Origin: MED660 sp002691025
GTDB lineage: Bacteria > Myxococcota_A > UBA9160 > UBA4427
Reading direction: 5' to 3'
DNA length: 64,000 bases
Assembly: GCA_002170485.2 (NCBI GenBank)
Contig: NHDZ02000131.1
Span: 8,497 to 72,496 of the forward strand
Positions within the stretch are counted from its first letter, which is position 1. Each line of letters opens with the position of its first letter. The notes under the pieces were generated by a model. That model saw nothing but the letters and a program-made list of their open reading frames with translations, had not been told where the DNA came from and ran no database searches. Position numbers and translations under genes: made by a program. Of this stretch, positions 17,804 through 28,952 are shown in pieces.

Positions 17804-18194
17804 GGCTCGCGTTCCTCTTTTCTTTTGCTTGAAGGGTCTTGAATGAAGTGAAGCCTCTCATCGGACATCGACCTTGAATGCCAGAGACATGCTTCTGGGC
17901 CTGGAGAGCCCGATGGCCTTGTGCGAACCACGTCCTTGGCCCCTCNTTCGGCTATTTCATCCGAAAGGCAAACCAAGTCCGGCTTCCCGCCCACTTGAAC
18001 GGGCCTCGCAACACGGCCGAAGGCGAACTCTAGCCACCCCGACTCCATTGTGCAGCATCTTGCCCCGTGGGTGAACTCATCCATCCAGGCCCTGTAAGAG
18101 CCGTTGTCGGTCCGGGCCCGTATGATCCCACCCAACGCGATTCCAGCCGGGCAACCCGACCTGAACTGGCTTCGCCCAGGGACAGGATCCAGGC
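17804..18194. other. Intergenic region between divergent genes (391 bases)
   Basis: This gap separates cysC (minus) from the phosphotransferase gene (plus) and must hold promoters for both. Short open frames run through it on both strands but none has a good start site or recognisable protein. One ambiguous base is at 17946. I see no convincing -35/-10 pair, RNA gene or repeat. Confidence 0.6.
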
Positions 18195-19277
18195 ATGATC
18201 GAAATCCCAGAGCAACCGGACCAAATCCAGGACAGCTGGCTNGAGACCGCCCTCGCCCCNCGCTTTCCGGGCGTCNANGTGAGATCGCTCGCCTGTACCC
18301 AGGTCGCTCAGGGCACCAATCAAAACGCACGACTCGAGGTGGAATACAAGAACCGTGCGGGAGCCCCGAGCANCTTCTTCGTCAAGACCCCCCCACACGG
18401 AGAGCCACAGCGAAGTCTCGTTCTCGGAAGCGGAATGGGTCGCCGCGAGATCCTCTTCTATCGCCATGCCACCCGGGATCTACCGCTGCGTGTACCGGAG
18501 GTCTACGCAGCGGAAATCGACGAGAAGAGCCAACGCTTCATACTCTTGATCGAAAATCTCGACACTTCGGGATGCCTTTTTCCCGATACGACCCAGGGCG
18601 TCGGGCCGGCTCTCGCCGAACGAGCCATGAATGATCTGGCCGCTCTTCATGAACATTTCGCTCACATCGAGGCCCAAAGCCCTCCTCTCGAATTCATCGA
18701 GCCCCCGCTCTGTCAGCCCGAATTCGCCCAGGGGATGCTCGAGCATGCCCTCTCGCGCCGCCGCGATGACATGAATCCCGCCTTTGCTCGCATCGCGGAG
18801 CTCTACCTCGAAGACGCTCTGGGTGTGCACGAAGCCTGGAATACCGGCGACCTTGTCGTGACCCATGGAGACACCCACCTCACGAACCTCTTCATCGAGA
18901 ACGACCGACTGGGTTATTTCGACTGGGGTTGCTTTGCTCGCGCCTCGGCGGCCCGAGATGTCGCCTACTTCATCTGCATGGCCCTCTCCATAGAAGACCG
19001 CAGACAACACGAATCCCACCTCCTTGAGCACTACCTCAAGCAAAGAAAGAAGCTCGGCGGGCAACCGCCCAGCCTCGATCGGGCCTGGCGGGACTTCAAG
19101 ATCCAGACCAGCTACACGGTGGTGGCCGCAGCACCGACCCTCCTCCACCCCAAGGACCGAGATACCGCCGATGCCCGCTACGCCCGGCTTTTTTCGGCTC
19201 GGGCCCTGGCGGCGGTCGAAGACCACGGGTCCGACGAGTGGCTGAAAGCAGCCATGTCCGAAGAGAAAAAGCGCTGA
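18195..19277 (+). CDS. Phosphotransferase family protein (APH/choline-kinase fold)
   Basis: A 360-residue kinase-fold protein of the aminoglycoside phosphotransferase / ecdysteroid-kinase-like group. The catalytic loop is H224-GDTHLTN-L232 with Asp226, and the metal-binding FDWG contains Asp243. N-terminal lobe residues include EVEYKNRAG and FFVKTPPHGE. Related proteins in actinobacteria and deltaproteobacteria occur with acyl-CoA genes and are poorly characterised; most are not drug-resistance enzymes. Five ambiguous bases fall in the first 180 bases (18242, 18260, 18276, 18278, 18373), so a few N-terminal residues are uncertain. Substrate unknown. Confidence 0.85.
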   Translation: MIEIPEQPDQIQDSWXETALAXRFPGVXVRSLACTQVAQGTNQNARLEVEYKNRAGAPSXFFVKTPPHGEPQRSLVLGSGMGRREILFYRHATRDLPLRVPEVYAAEIDEKSQRFILLIENLDTSGCLFPDTTQGVGPALAERAMNDLAALHEHFAHIEAQSPPLEFIEPPLCQPEFAQGMLEHALSRRRDDMNPAFARIAELYLEDALGVHEAWNTGDLVVTHGDTHLTNLFIENDRLGYFDWGCFARASAARDVAYFICMALSIEDRRQHESHLLEHYLKQRKKLGGQPPSLDRAWRDFKIQTSYTVVAAAPTLLHPKDRDTADARYARLFSARALAAVEDHGSDEWLKAAMSEEKKR

Positions 19278-19415
19278 GCGGGCCGAAAGGCAGCCGAATC
19301 CCGCCCACTCGTGCCCGCACTCCTACAGGAAAAGTCGAAAACATGTAAACTACGTGGATTCGAGCGGGCGGCCTCACGGCCAACCCCATCGCCTCTATCT
19401 GACTTGGGAGCCAAA

Positions 19416-20060
19416 ATGAAACTGGTGATTCGGATCCTTCTTTTGAGCCTGTTCGCAGGGACGGCCACCGCGGCAGAAGGAAGTCGGGCTTATATTGCCT
19501 TCCAACCGTTCGGACAGACTTTTTCGGGGAGCGCCACAGCCCTGGAGCAGACCGACGGCTTGAGCCGCTCCAATACGTTCGGTGGCTCCCTCGGATTTTC
19601 CATGAATGACTATCTCATGTTTGATCTGGTTTCGGTCAACTATTCGGACCTGGACTATTCGAGCAATGCGACTTCAACCAGCGTGAGCACCGTGAACATC
19701 ATCAGCGAAGTGAGAGTGGGCATGTTCGGGGGGGACTTCCCGGTCAAACCCTATGCGGCGGTGGGACTGGGCGCATCAAACGTCAGCTTCCAATTCGGGG
19801 ACACCAGCACCTATCCCGATATCGATGCCTGGGGGCTTGCGTGGGAAGCGGGAGGCGGACTCGATCTCCCCATCGGCGACAACGGTATCTCGTTGGGTAT
19901 TTTCTATCGCTACCGAAGCTCTGTGGCCTTGAGCAACAACTGGCACCCCGTCTCCCCCAGGCGGAACATGACCGAGGAACAGCAGGCCATCTACTACTCG
20001 GAATGGGAAGTCAGTTATCACGCCATCGGACTGGAACTTCGTTTCGGAGGCGTTCGCTAG
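19416..20060 (+). CDS. Outer-membrane beta-barrel protein
   Basis: A 214-residue secreted protein. Signal peptide at residues 1-20 (hydrophobic core VIRILLLSLFAG, A-T-A-A at the cut). Alternating amphipathic beta-strands follow, typical of small OmpA/OmpW-like 8-strand barrels (DYLMFDLVSVNYSDLDY, VKPYAAVGLGASNVSFQFG, SLGIFYRYRSSVAL). The ATG at 19416 is chosen because it begins the signal peptide; an upstream in-frame extension from 19311 is unsupported. The protein ends in GVR, not the terminal aromatic residue preferred by the BAM complex. Function unknown. Confidence 0.8.
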   Translation: MKLVIRILLLSLFAGTATAAEGSRAYIAFQPFGQTFSGSATALEQTDGLSRSNTFGGSLGFSMNDYLMFDLVSVNYSDLDYSSNATSTSVSTVNIISEVRVGMFGGDFPVKPYAAVGLGASNVSFQFGDTSTYPDIDAWGLAWEAGGGLDLPIGDNGISLGIFYRYRSSVALSNNWHPVSPRRNMTEEQQAIYYSEWEVSYHAIGLELRFGGVR

Positions 20061-20100
20061 AACGCGTTCCGAACAGGCCGATCCCGCTCTGATTCCTGCC

Positions 20101-20814
20101 TTAGTCCCGCGCCTGCTCTCGGCGCAGAAGGATGAAGATCTCACGGTTGCCACTCGGGCCGGCCAACCGGCTATCGGCCCGCTGCAACAGCCCGTAGTGT
20201 TCCTCGGATGCGGCTTCCACAACCGAGGCCACGGCCTCCTCGCGAAGAGGTTCCTCTCGAACCACGCCGCCTTTGCCCACCTTCTCCTTGCCGACTTCGA
20301 ACTGGGGTTTGACCATCAGGAGCCACAGGGCCTCGGGCGCCACCCGGACAAAGGCGGGCATCAGCAAGCGCAAGGAAATGAACGAGACGTCGGCCACCAC
20401 AAGCTCAATCGGCCCGGAAACATCCTTCGCTTCGAGGTGACGAACATTCACCCTCTCCCGCACTTCCACACGTGAATCCGCTCTCAGCTTTTCATGGATC
20501 TGGCCACGCCCCACATCCACCGCCAGGACATGTCGCGCTCCGGCCTGCAGCAGACAATCCGTAAACCCGCCGGTCGAAGCCCCCGCGTCCAGACAGGACA
20601 GGCCCTGGACGTCAAGATCAAAATCCTCCAGTGCGCCCGCCAGCTTGTCGCCCCCTCGTGAAACAAAGCGGGAAACTTCCCCACGCAGACGAATCGCCGC
20701 GGTATCGGGAATGCTGCGACCCGCTTTGTCTACCGGGACATCGTCCACCAGGACGACACCCGAGAGGATCAGGGCCTGGGCGTGGGTGCGCGACGACGCG
20801 AGGCCATCCTCCAC
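20101..20814 (-). CDS. tlyA: TlyA-family rRNA 2'-O-methyltransferase (S4 domain + FtsJ-like)
   Basis: A protein of at least 237 residues with an N-terminal S4 RNA-binding domain (DGLASSRTHAQALILSG) and a Rossmann methyltransferase with SAM motif CLDAGASTGGFTD. TlyA methylates ribosomal RNA and is often annotated as hemolysin. The listed GTG start at 20814 cuts into the S4 domain: in-frame codons immediately upstream encode the conserved RRRLDERLV. No ATG, GTG or TTG lies between those codons and the dxs stop (20884-20886). The true start may be a CTG at 20829 or 20868; the latter has a GGGAG-containing tract ahead of it. Confidence 0.88.
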   Translation of the reverse strand: MEDGLASSRTHAQALILSGVVLVDDVPVDKAGRSIPDTAAIRLRGEVSRFVSRGGDKLAGALEDFDLDVQGLSCLDAGASTGGFTDCLLQAGARHVLAVDVGRGQIHEKLRADSRVEVRERVNVRHLEAKDVSGPIELVVADVSFISLRLLMPAFVRVAPEALWLLMVKPQFEVGKEKVGKGGVVREEPLREEAVASVVEAASEEHYGLLQRADSRLAGPSGNREIFILLRREQARD

Positions 20815-20883
20815 AAGTCGCTCATCCAGACGGCGACGGCCTCGGCCACGAGACGACCCGGACGGCAGGTTCCCGCTCCCGCT

Positions 20884-22781
<1,898 letters not shown>

Positions 22782-22785
<4 letters not shown>

Positions 22786-23618
22786 GCTTTCCTCCGCACT
22801 GCAAAACGGGCCAGAGCCCGGAGCGGCTCGGCCCGCTCACCCATGCCTTCAATTCGCGAAAGAGCAGATTCAAGCAGGGCTTCCGCTCGCTCAAGACAGG
22901 CTTCGCGGCCCAACAAAGAAACCAACGAACACCCACTCTCATCCTCATCGGCATCCAGACCGTCATCGGCAATCTGGAAGGCCACCCCGACTTCCAGGCC
23001 GAAGGCTCCCAGAACCGCCAATTGATCCTCAGAAGCGGAAGCCAGTCGCGCGCCGCCAGAGACACAGGCCTGGATCAGCGCCGCGGTCTTTCTCTCATGG
23101 ATACTGAGAACGAAGGCTTCGTCACCGGGATTTTCGCCTTGACGAAGGTCGTCCACTTGCCCCCCCACCAACCCGGCGGGCCCGATGGCCCGTGCCAGGT
23201 CGCGGGCCGCGCGCCCCGACCTTCCAGGGTCGGTATCCATCAACAAACCTTCAAAAGCCAGACTCTGCAAAGCGTCACCGGCCAGGACCGCCGTGGCTTC
23301 GCCCCACAAGACGTGGACGGTGGGACGGCCCCGACGCTCTTCGTCATCGTCCATGCAGGGGAGGTCATCATGAATCAAGGAATAGACGTGAATCAATTCC
23401 ACGGCGGCCGCCATGGGGAGAGCGGATTGCAAAGGCCCTCCCACGGCTTCGGCCGCTGCGAGAACCAACCCCGGACGAAAGCGCTTGCCGCCCGGAAAGA
23501 CCAGATGCCGCATGGCCCCGTGAAGGTCCGCCGGCGCGGCGTCCAGCGGGGGGAGCCATCGTTCCAACACGGCATCCACAGCGGGGCCGTGCTCGAGCAA
23601 CCAGGCCTGGGCGTCCAT
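22782..23618 (-). CDS. ispA: Polyprenyl diphosphate synthase (farnesyl/geranylgeranyl type)
   Basis: A 278-residue short-chain isoprenyl diphosphate synthase. It has the GGKR substrate motif (43-46), the first Asp-rich motif DDLPCMDDD (84-92) with the four-residue spacing typical of bacterial FPP synthases, followed by RRGRPT, and a second motif ADDGLDADED in place of the more usual DDILD. It makes farnesyl or geranylgeranyl diphosphate from IPP and DMAPP supplied by the Dxs pathway. Overlap with xseB is one base (TGATG). Product length cannot be fixed by sequence alone. Confidence 0.94.
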
Positions 23619-23938
23619 CAGAACGCTCCTTCTTCGGCCGCGTTTTCTTCATTGGAGTCAAACTCGAAAGCCTGGGCCTCCTGGCCTCCGCTTTGTTCAA
23701 CCAGAATCTCGATACGACGATCCGCGGAATCCAATTCTTCGCTGCACCGTCGACTCAGTGCGACACCGCGTTCAAACTCAGCCAGAGCCTGCTCGAGGGG
23801 AAGCTCCCCGTCCTCAAGCTTGTCCACCACCGCCTCCAAAGCGACGAGAGCCTCTTCGAAGGACATGGACTCTTCCGTTTCCGGGGCTGAATCGGCGGTC
23901 GGGGCGTCTTTTCCCTGCTTTGACTTTGCTTTCGCCAT
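23618..23938 (-). CDS. xseB: Exodeoxyribonuclease VII small subunit
   Basis: A 106-residue protein. The conserved helical core is present (MSFEEALVALEAVVDKLEDGELPLEQALAEFERGVAL region, residues 25-60), flanked by a Lys/Asp-rich N-terminus and an acidic C-terminus. XseB packs on the XseA helices to form exonuclease VII. It is preceded by a 125-base gap (23939-24063) after xseA with no convincing gene in it. Confidence 0.95.
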   Translation of the reverse strand: MAKAKSKQGKDAPTADSAPETEESMSFEEALVALEAVVDKLEDGELPLEQALAEFERGVALSRRCSEELDSADRRIEILVEQSGGQEAQAFEFDSNEENAAEEGAF

Positions 23939-24063
23939 AGTGGATTGAAATTACCAGAGGGATCCCCCCACGACAAACGCCGCATATCCGGAACAACTTG
24001 ATCCCAAAGGACTTTTTCAAGTGGACACCAGGCCCACCGGCCCTCAGGCGAGCGATCCGAGCC

Positions 24064-25278
24064 TCAATCCTCCGAATCCACCACCGCGCGAACCTCGCCT
24101 TCGCCGAGACGAATCTCCAATCGATCGCCCGCGGTCACTTCGTCTTGACTGCGAAGCAGAGTGCCATCGGATTCTTTTCTCACCAGCGCGTAGCCCCGGG
24201 CAAGAACTCCCAGCGGGGAGAGAGAATCGAGACGCGCCACCCGACGAGCCAGATGGGCCCGTGTGATTTCCGCACGATGCAGCGCCGCCCGAAACAGCGC
24301 CTGCCGCGCCGATCCCATTCGACGCCGCTGAGCGGCCAGGCGAGCCGAAGGCGCCAGCCGCCTCAGAACCTCTCGCTCCCGAGACCAGGCTTGTGTTCGA
24401 CTTGCATGCCATCCTCGGATGGCCGAAACCAATCGGCTCCACTGATACGCCAGATCACGCGCCAACTGATCTCCATCCGGAAGCACAGCCGCGATGGCGG
24501 CCGAAGGCGTAGGCGCTCGCAGGTCAGCCACCAGGTCCACCAGGGTGACATCGGTCTCATGCCCCACACCGGTGACCACCGGGACCGGACTCTCGAAAAC
24601 CGCACGGACGACTTCTTCCGCATTGAAGCACCAGAGATCCTCAAGTGATCCCCCGCCTCGCGCAAGCACGATCACATCCACTTCAGGCGCCTGCGCCACC
24701 GCTTCCAAAGCCGCCACGATTTCGTGCTCGGCCCCTTCCCCCTGAACCCGGGTGGGCGAGACCAGGAGGGGCGTCGAGGCGGAGCGAAGCCCCGACACTT
24801 CAATGACGTCGCGGACCGCGGCACTCGTGGGCGACGTCACCACGCCCACTCGCCGGGGAAAAGCCGGAATCGAGCGCTTGTGATCCTCACCAAAGAGACC
24901 CTCCTCAGCCAGACGAGCGCGCAACTGTTCAAAAGCCAGTTGCAACGCGCCTTGCCCCTGAGGCTCAAGCTTTCGAACAATGAGCTGAAGCTCGCCGCGT
25001 TTGTCGTAGACGGAAACATCGGCATACACCACCACCTCAAGACCGTCCTTGAGTTCAAAAGGCACACGAGAAGCGGCCTGCCGGAAGAACGCCGCTCGGA
25101 TTCGCGCCTTGGCATCGCCCAATGAAAAATAGAGGTGACCGGAACTCGGCCTGGAGAGACCACTGATCTCCCCCATCACCCAGATGCGTCCCACTCGATC
25201 CTCAAGCAATCCATTGAGGCCGCTGATCAGATCCGAAACCGCATGCACTCTACGCTGTCGAGGGGACGTCTCACTCAC
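24064..25278 (-). CDS. xseA: Exodeoxyribonuclease VII large subunit
   Basis: A 404-residue nuclease subunit that degrades single-stranded DNA from both ends. The N-terminal OB-fold (GRIWVMGEISGLSRPSSGHL, then YFSLGDAKARIRAAFF) is followed by the catalytic core with VGVVTSPTSAAVRDVIE, VIVLARGGGSLEDLWCFN and VVTGVGHETDVTLVD. Helical segments and a small C-terminal barrel (LARGYALVRKESDGTLLRS) complete it. It follows ctpA by 9 bases within the long minus-strand operon. Confidence 0.96.
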   Translation of the reverse strand: MSETSPRQRRVHAVSDLISGLNGLLEDRVGRIWVMGEISGLSRPSSGHLYFSLGDAKARIRAAFFRQAASRVPFELKDGLEVVVYADVSVYDKRGELQLIVRKLEPQGQGALQLAFEQLRARLAEEGLFGEDHKRSIPAFPRRVGVVTSPTSAAVRDVIEVSGLRSASTPLLVSPTRVQGEGAEHEIVAALEAVAQAPEVDVIVLARGGGSLEDLWCFNAEEVVRAVFESPVPVVTGVGHETDVTLVDLVADLRAPTPSAAIAAVLPDGDQLARDLAYQWSRLVSAIRGWHASRTQAWSREREVLRRLAPSARLAAQRRRMGSARQALFRAALHRAEITRAHLARRVARLDSLSPLGVLARGYALVRKESDGTLLRSQDEVTAGDRLEIRLGEGEVRAVVDSED

Positions 25279-25287
25279 GACGAGGCC

Positions 25288-26775
25288 TCACTCACCCTGG
25301 GATTCCGCGGCGGGGGGCGGCCCCTCATCCACGGCTTCATCGGCCGGGACCGTGAGAGCCGCCGCCTTCTGATTCCTCTGCTCACTGAGCTGATCGAAGT
25401 AGCTCCAGCTCTTGAGTACCTCGAGGGCTCGACTCAGGAGCACGTCCTCTTCTTCGGTCTCTTGGGCTTCCACCTCCGCTTCCTCGCTTGCGTTCTCCTG
25501 CCCGGAGGCCGAGGGCTCGGGGGGCGTTGATCCGCTTTCGGATCCGGGGCTCGCCTGGCCATGTGTCAGATGACCGCGCAGGTCCGCCTCCCTCAGTCGG
25601 CGCATCAAGACGCCTTCACTGGGTGAGTTGGGATGGACCTCGATATCGGGCTCGATCCCCACCTCCTGGATGGAGCGGCCCGATGGCGTGTAATAAAGAG
25701 CCGTGGTCAAACGCAGTCCCGCACCGCCTTCCAGGGGATAAACGGTCTGCACCGACCCTTTTCCAAACGTACGCGTGCCCATCACCAGGCCTCGGCCGTG
25801 ATCCTGGAGCGCACCCGCCACGATCTCCGAGGCGCTGGCACTTCCCGCATTCACCAGAACCACGATGGGGTAGTCCGGTTCATCCATGCCGGCCTGAGAA
25901 CGATAGTCTTCGCGTTGCGACGCATCCCGGCCCTGGGTATAGACGATCAAACCGTCATCGATCCAGTAGTCGGCCATGGCGACGGCCTGATTCAGGAGCC
26001 CCCCCGGATTGTCTCGCAAATCGATGACCATGCCCTTGAGACCCTCTTGATTCTCCTCGTGCAGCTTGGCCAGTTCCTTGGCCAGTTCCACCTGCGTCCG
26101 CTCCTGGAAAGCGCGCACATTCAGATGCACGTAGCCGGGTGACAGCGTGGCTCCCTCCACGGAGGCCATTTTCACCACATCACGCCGGATCTTGAAGGGA
26201 CGAGGCTCTTCAAAACCCTCACGCCAGAGATAGATCGTGATTTCCGTGCCCAGTTCGCCGCGCATCAACGAAACGGCCTCGACCAGATTCATGTCCTGGG
26301 TTTCACGACACGTCTCGTCGGCTCCCCAGTTTTCGGGCACGACAGTGGGACAGATCACGGTGATCTGATCACGAGGCTTGACCCCGGCGCGAAACGCCGG
26401 CGTTCCTTCAATGGGAGACACCACTTCGATATAACGATCCTTGGCCTTCGTGACTTCGATACCCAGCCCGTGGAACTCCCCACGCGTATCCACCTGCATC
26501 TCGTCGAAATCCTTGGGGTCCATGTACGACGAGTGGGGGTCGAGTTCCCGGAGCAGACCATGCAGGGCGCTCTGCATCAGTTCATGCTCATCCACCTCGG
26601 AGACATAGTTCTGCCGGACCAGGTCGAGCACGCTGGCAAAAAGAGCGAGATCGTCATACTGCACCGCAGCGCGGCCAAGGCTCCAGCCGCCGAAAAGGAT
26701 CAGCGCCATGAAAGCGGCTGCGACTCCCAGCGACCATGACCGCAGTGCCACGGAAAGACTTCTTCTTTTGGACAT
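25288..26775 (-). CDS. ctpA: C-terminal processing protease (S41 family)
   Basis: A 495-residue periplasmic protease anchored by an N-terminal hydrophobic segment (about residues 12-38). A PDZ domain (GLGIEVTKAKDRYIEVVSPIEG region) precedes the S41 catalytic domain, with the Ser in VNAGSASASEIVAGAL and the Lys in TRTFGKGSVQ. A Glu/Ser/Pro-rich tail follows. Start chosen at the ATG at 26775 because GGAG lies just upstream, within the codons of the longer ORF. It sits between EnvC and exonuclease VII genes. Such proteases often trim peptidoglycan hydrolases or their regulators. Confidence 0.93.
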   Translation of the reverse strand: MSKRRSLSVALRSWSLGVAAAFMALILFGGWSLGRAAVQYDDLALFASVLDLVRQNYVSEVDEHELMQSALHGLLRELDPHSSYMDPKDFDEMQVDTRGEFHGLGIEVTKAKDRYIEVVSPIEGTPAFRAGVKPRDQITVICPTVVPENWGADETCRETQDMNLVEAVSLMRGELGTEITIYLWREGFEEPRPFKIRRDVVKMASVEGATLSPGYVHLNVRAFQERTQVELAKELAKLHEENQEGLKGMVIDLRDNPGGLLNQAVAMADYWIDDGLIVYTQGRDASQREDYRSQAGMDEPDYPIVVLVNAGSASASEIVAGALQDHGRGLVMGTRTFGKGSVQTVYPLEGGAGLRLTTALYYTPSGRSIQEVGIEPDIEVHPNSPSEGVLMRRLREADLRGHLTHGQASPGSESGSTPPEPSASGQENASEEAEVEAQETEEEDVLLSRALEVLKSWSYFDQLSEQRNQKAAALTVPADEAVDEGPPPAAESQGE

Positions 26776-26874
26776 CCTGGACTCCATCGGAAAAGCCCGC
26801 ACGTACGGCCGACTTGGACCTGAGAAACCGAACGGACCTCTTCCCATTCCGGGGAGGCTCCGCTCTGGGGCATC

Positions 26875-28053
26875 CTACCCCTTTGCCAACCATTCCGCCG
26901 GATCAAGCGGCGCTCCGCCGCGACGCACCTCGAAATAAAGCCCCGGACCTTCAAGGCTGCCCGTCTCCCCCACCGTCCCCAGTACCTGACCGGACTTGAG
27001 TTGATGGCCGACCTGAACGCGAATCTGTGACAACTGGCCCGATACCGTGAAATAACCCGAACCGTGATCCAGGATCACGATCTTTCCGTACCCCCGAAAC
27101 CAACCTGCAAAACGAACCCGTCCGGGAGCCACCGCCCACACCTGCTCTCCCAGACTCGCGGAAAACTCGACTCCTTTGCGAAACGTCTGGGTCCGGTACT
27201 CGGCATCGACCACGCGACCATAGGGGCGACGAACCCGCCCACGAACCGGCCGACGCAATTCTCCTTTGCGACTGGCAAAGCTTCGTGTCCCCGCCGATCC
27301 CGAGCCCGCTCCTGGATCTTCATCACCGAGCCCCGAAAGTGTTTCCTGGAGGGCCAAGGCGGCCTGCTCGAGACCCTGGAGAAGAGCGCGCTCGCGCGTG
27401 CGATTCGTACGGACTTCATCCAGGAGAACGCGTCTGTCGGTCTTCTCCGCCTCCAAGGCCACTCGCCGGGACTCCCACCGCGCCCGTTTCGAGACCACAA
27501 CGCTCTGTGCCTGGATCGCTTGACCGCGCAGGTCTTCAAGCTCAAGCCACTGCGATCGGAACCGGGCCAGCAGATCCGCGTCGGTCTTGAGAATCCGCTC
27601 GAGGTTCCATAATTTTGAAAACATCTCGCGTAGATCTTCCGATGCAAAAAGAAGGCGAAGCGGCCCCTCCGAACCGGCCTTGTAGAGCGCCACCGCCCTT
27701 TGCGCCATGAGTCGTCGGGTGTCCTGCATGCGGGACTCCAGGGTCCCCAGCTGGCGGTCTACGCCTCGCACTTCTTCTTGAGCCGCCTCGAGTTCCCGCG
27801 TACTGACTTCCACCTGGGAATCCATTTCATCCAACCCCCGGTCGACATCCTCCAACAACTGGACCAGGTCGCGCTCCTCCCGCTCATGACCCACCACGCG
27901 GAGGCGGCTTTCGGCAATTCGGGCGCGCAACCGGGCGAGCTCCGGGTCGCTTGTCTCGACCTGTGCCTCGCCAACCCAGGCCAGGCTCAGCCCCACAAGG
28001 AGACTGAGTCCAAAAAGAACGAAGCGGCTCCTTGCCTCGAAGCGACACCGCAT
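26875..28053 (-). CDS. envC: EnvC-like murein hydrolase activator (degenerate LytM domain)
   Basis: A 392-residue exported protein. Signal peptide at about 1-31, a long coiled coil at about 35-250 (many E/R/L heptads, for example LLEDVDRGLDEMDSQVEV), and a C-terminal LytM/M23 domain at about 285-390. The zinc ligands of active LytM enzymes are replaced: the first motif reads KGVEFSA in place of HxGxD, and the last reads GLYFEVRR in place of HLHFE. This is the pattern of EnvC, which activates amidases but does not itself cut. It overlaps ftsX by one base, matching the known FtsEX-EnvC partnership. Confidence 0.92.
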   Translation of the reverse strand: MRCRFEARSRFVLFGLSLLVGLSLAWVGEAQVETSDPELARLRARIAESRLRVVGHEREERDLVQLLEDVDRGLDEMDSQVEVSTRELEAAQEEVRGVDRQLGTLESRMQDTRRLMAQRAVALYKAGSEGPLRLLFASEDLREMFSKLWNLERILKTDADLLARFRSQWLELEDLRGQAIQAQSVVVSKRARWESRRVALEAEKTDRRVLLDEVRTNRTRERALLQGLEQAALALQETLSGLGDEDPGAGSGSAGTRSFASRKGELRRPVRGRVRRPYGRVVDAEYRTQTFRKGVEFSASLGEQVWAVAPGRVRFAGWFRGYGKIVILDHGSGYFTVSGQLSQIRVQVGHQLKSGQVLGTVGETGSLEGPGLYFEVRRGGAPLDPAEWLAKG

Positions 28054-28952
28054 CAGGATCGCCTGTTCAGCAAAGCCGCCATGGAGCCCACGAGGCCGAG
28101 CAAGGCCCCTCCCAGCACCAGGCGGAGGATCTCCGCAAAACCGAAGAAACGGGGCTCGGTCTGACCCAACAAGAAGGTCAGGCCGTATTCAAGGGAAGGA
28201 AGCAGGACCAGGAAGCAGAGCCAGAGAAGACCCGCAGCCAGACCGCCTCCAAGCATGCCCTGCAGTGTCCCCTCAAGAAGAAAGGGCGTTCGCATGAAGG
28301 TGCGACTGGCTCCAACCAGATCCAGGATGTCGAGCTCATCCCGGCGCGCGTACAAGCCCAACTGGATCGTGTTGGCCACGATCAGAAGCGTCGCCAACGA
28401 CAGCACCACAGCCACCGCGTAACCCGACACACGAATCAACGAAGCCACGCGTGCGTACCCGTCGATCCACTCACGACCGTGGCGAAGTTCTGCGATCCCA
28501 GGAAGGTCCACCACCGCCTCTTCGAGCACGGAAAAGCCTTCCAGGCTGCGGTCCTCGGGGTTGAGTCGCATCTCCAAAGAAGCCGGCAGGGGGTTGTCGG
28601 CAATCCCTTCCAGCAAAGCCGCTCCACCGGTCATACGACGAAAGCGTTCAAGAGCCTCTTCTTTATCGACCACGGCCACGTACTCGATCACTCCCACAGC
28701 GAGAATGGTCTTGGCGAGATCACTGGCTTGCTCGGGCGTAAGATCGTCTTCCAGATACGCGGTGACCGTGAGATCTTCAGCGAAGCGATCGAGCATCCCT
28801 TCCATGTTGACCACAACCAGGGAGAACGCCCCCACAAGGAAGAGCGCCACCGAAATGGTGACCACGGAAACCCAGGCCGTGACGCCAGAACCTCGGAATC
28901 CACGCCAGGCAGCCCGAGACAGGATCGCGCCAATCACCCAGAGGCGCATCAA
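28053..28952 (-). CDS. ftsX: Cell division protein FtsX
   Basis: A 299-residue inner-membrane protein with a first membrane helix near residues 20-42, a periplasmic domain (about 45-165; TVTAYLEDDLTPEQASDLAK) that contacts EnvC in other bacteria, then three further helices with the FtsX core segment (LLIVANTIQLGLYARRDELD). With FtsE it transmits ATP-driven movement across the membrane to EnvC and the division amidases. It overlaps ftsE by 4 bases and envC by one. Confidence 0.95.
   Translation of the reverse strand: MMRLWVIGAILSRAAWRGFRGSGVTAWVSVVTISVALFLVGAFSLVVVNMEGMLDRFAEDLTVTAYLEDDLTPEQASDLAKTILAVGVIEYVAVVDKEEALERFRRMTGGAALLEGIADNPLPASLEMRLNPEDRSLEGFSVLEEAVVDLPGIAELRHGREWIDGYARVASLIRVSGYAVAVVLSLATLLIVANTIQLGLYARRDELDILDLVGASRTFMRTPFLLEGTLQGMLGGGLAAGLLWLCFLVLLPSLEYGLTFLLGQTEPRFFGFAEILRLVLGGALLGLVGSMAALLNRRS

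Larger units (their letters stand above)
9588..18373. other. Block containing all 33 ambiguous bases of the window
   Basis: Every N in the window lies here; I count 33, of which 32 are in genes and one (17946) is intergenic. Of the 32 coding ones, 26 fall on third codon positions. Exceptions are 9588, 15529, 15531, 15982, 18276 and 18373. The bias suggests real synonymous polymorphism between strains that was masked in a consensus, not random error. Confidence 0.85.

Noticed and set aside
17701..18330. A long minus-strand frame spanning the cysC start and the intergenic region
   Set aside because: It overlaps cysC and the phosphotransferase gene in other frames, includes ambiguous bases, and shows no family similarity.
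18195..19277. Aminoglycoside-resistance enzyme
   Set aside because: The fold matches, but the closest type is the broad phosphotransferase/ecdysteroid-kinase-like group found with metabolic genes; nothing points to drug resistance.
23814..24020. A minus-strand frame of 68 codons covering the gap between xseA and xseB
   Set aside because: Most of it lies within xseB in another frame; composition and lack of homology suggest a shadow frame.
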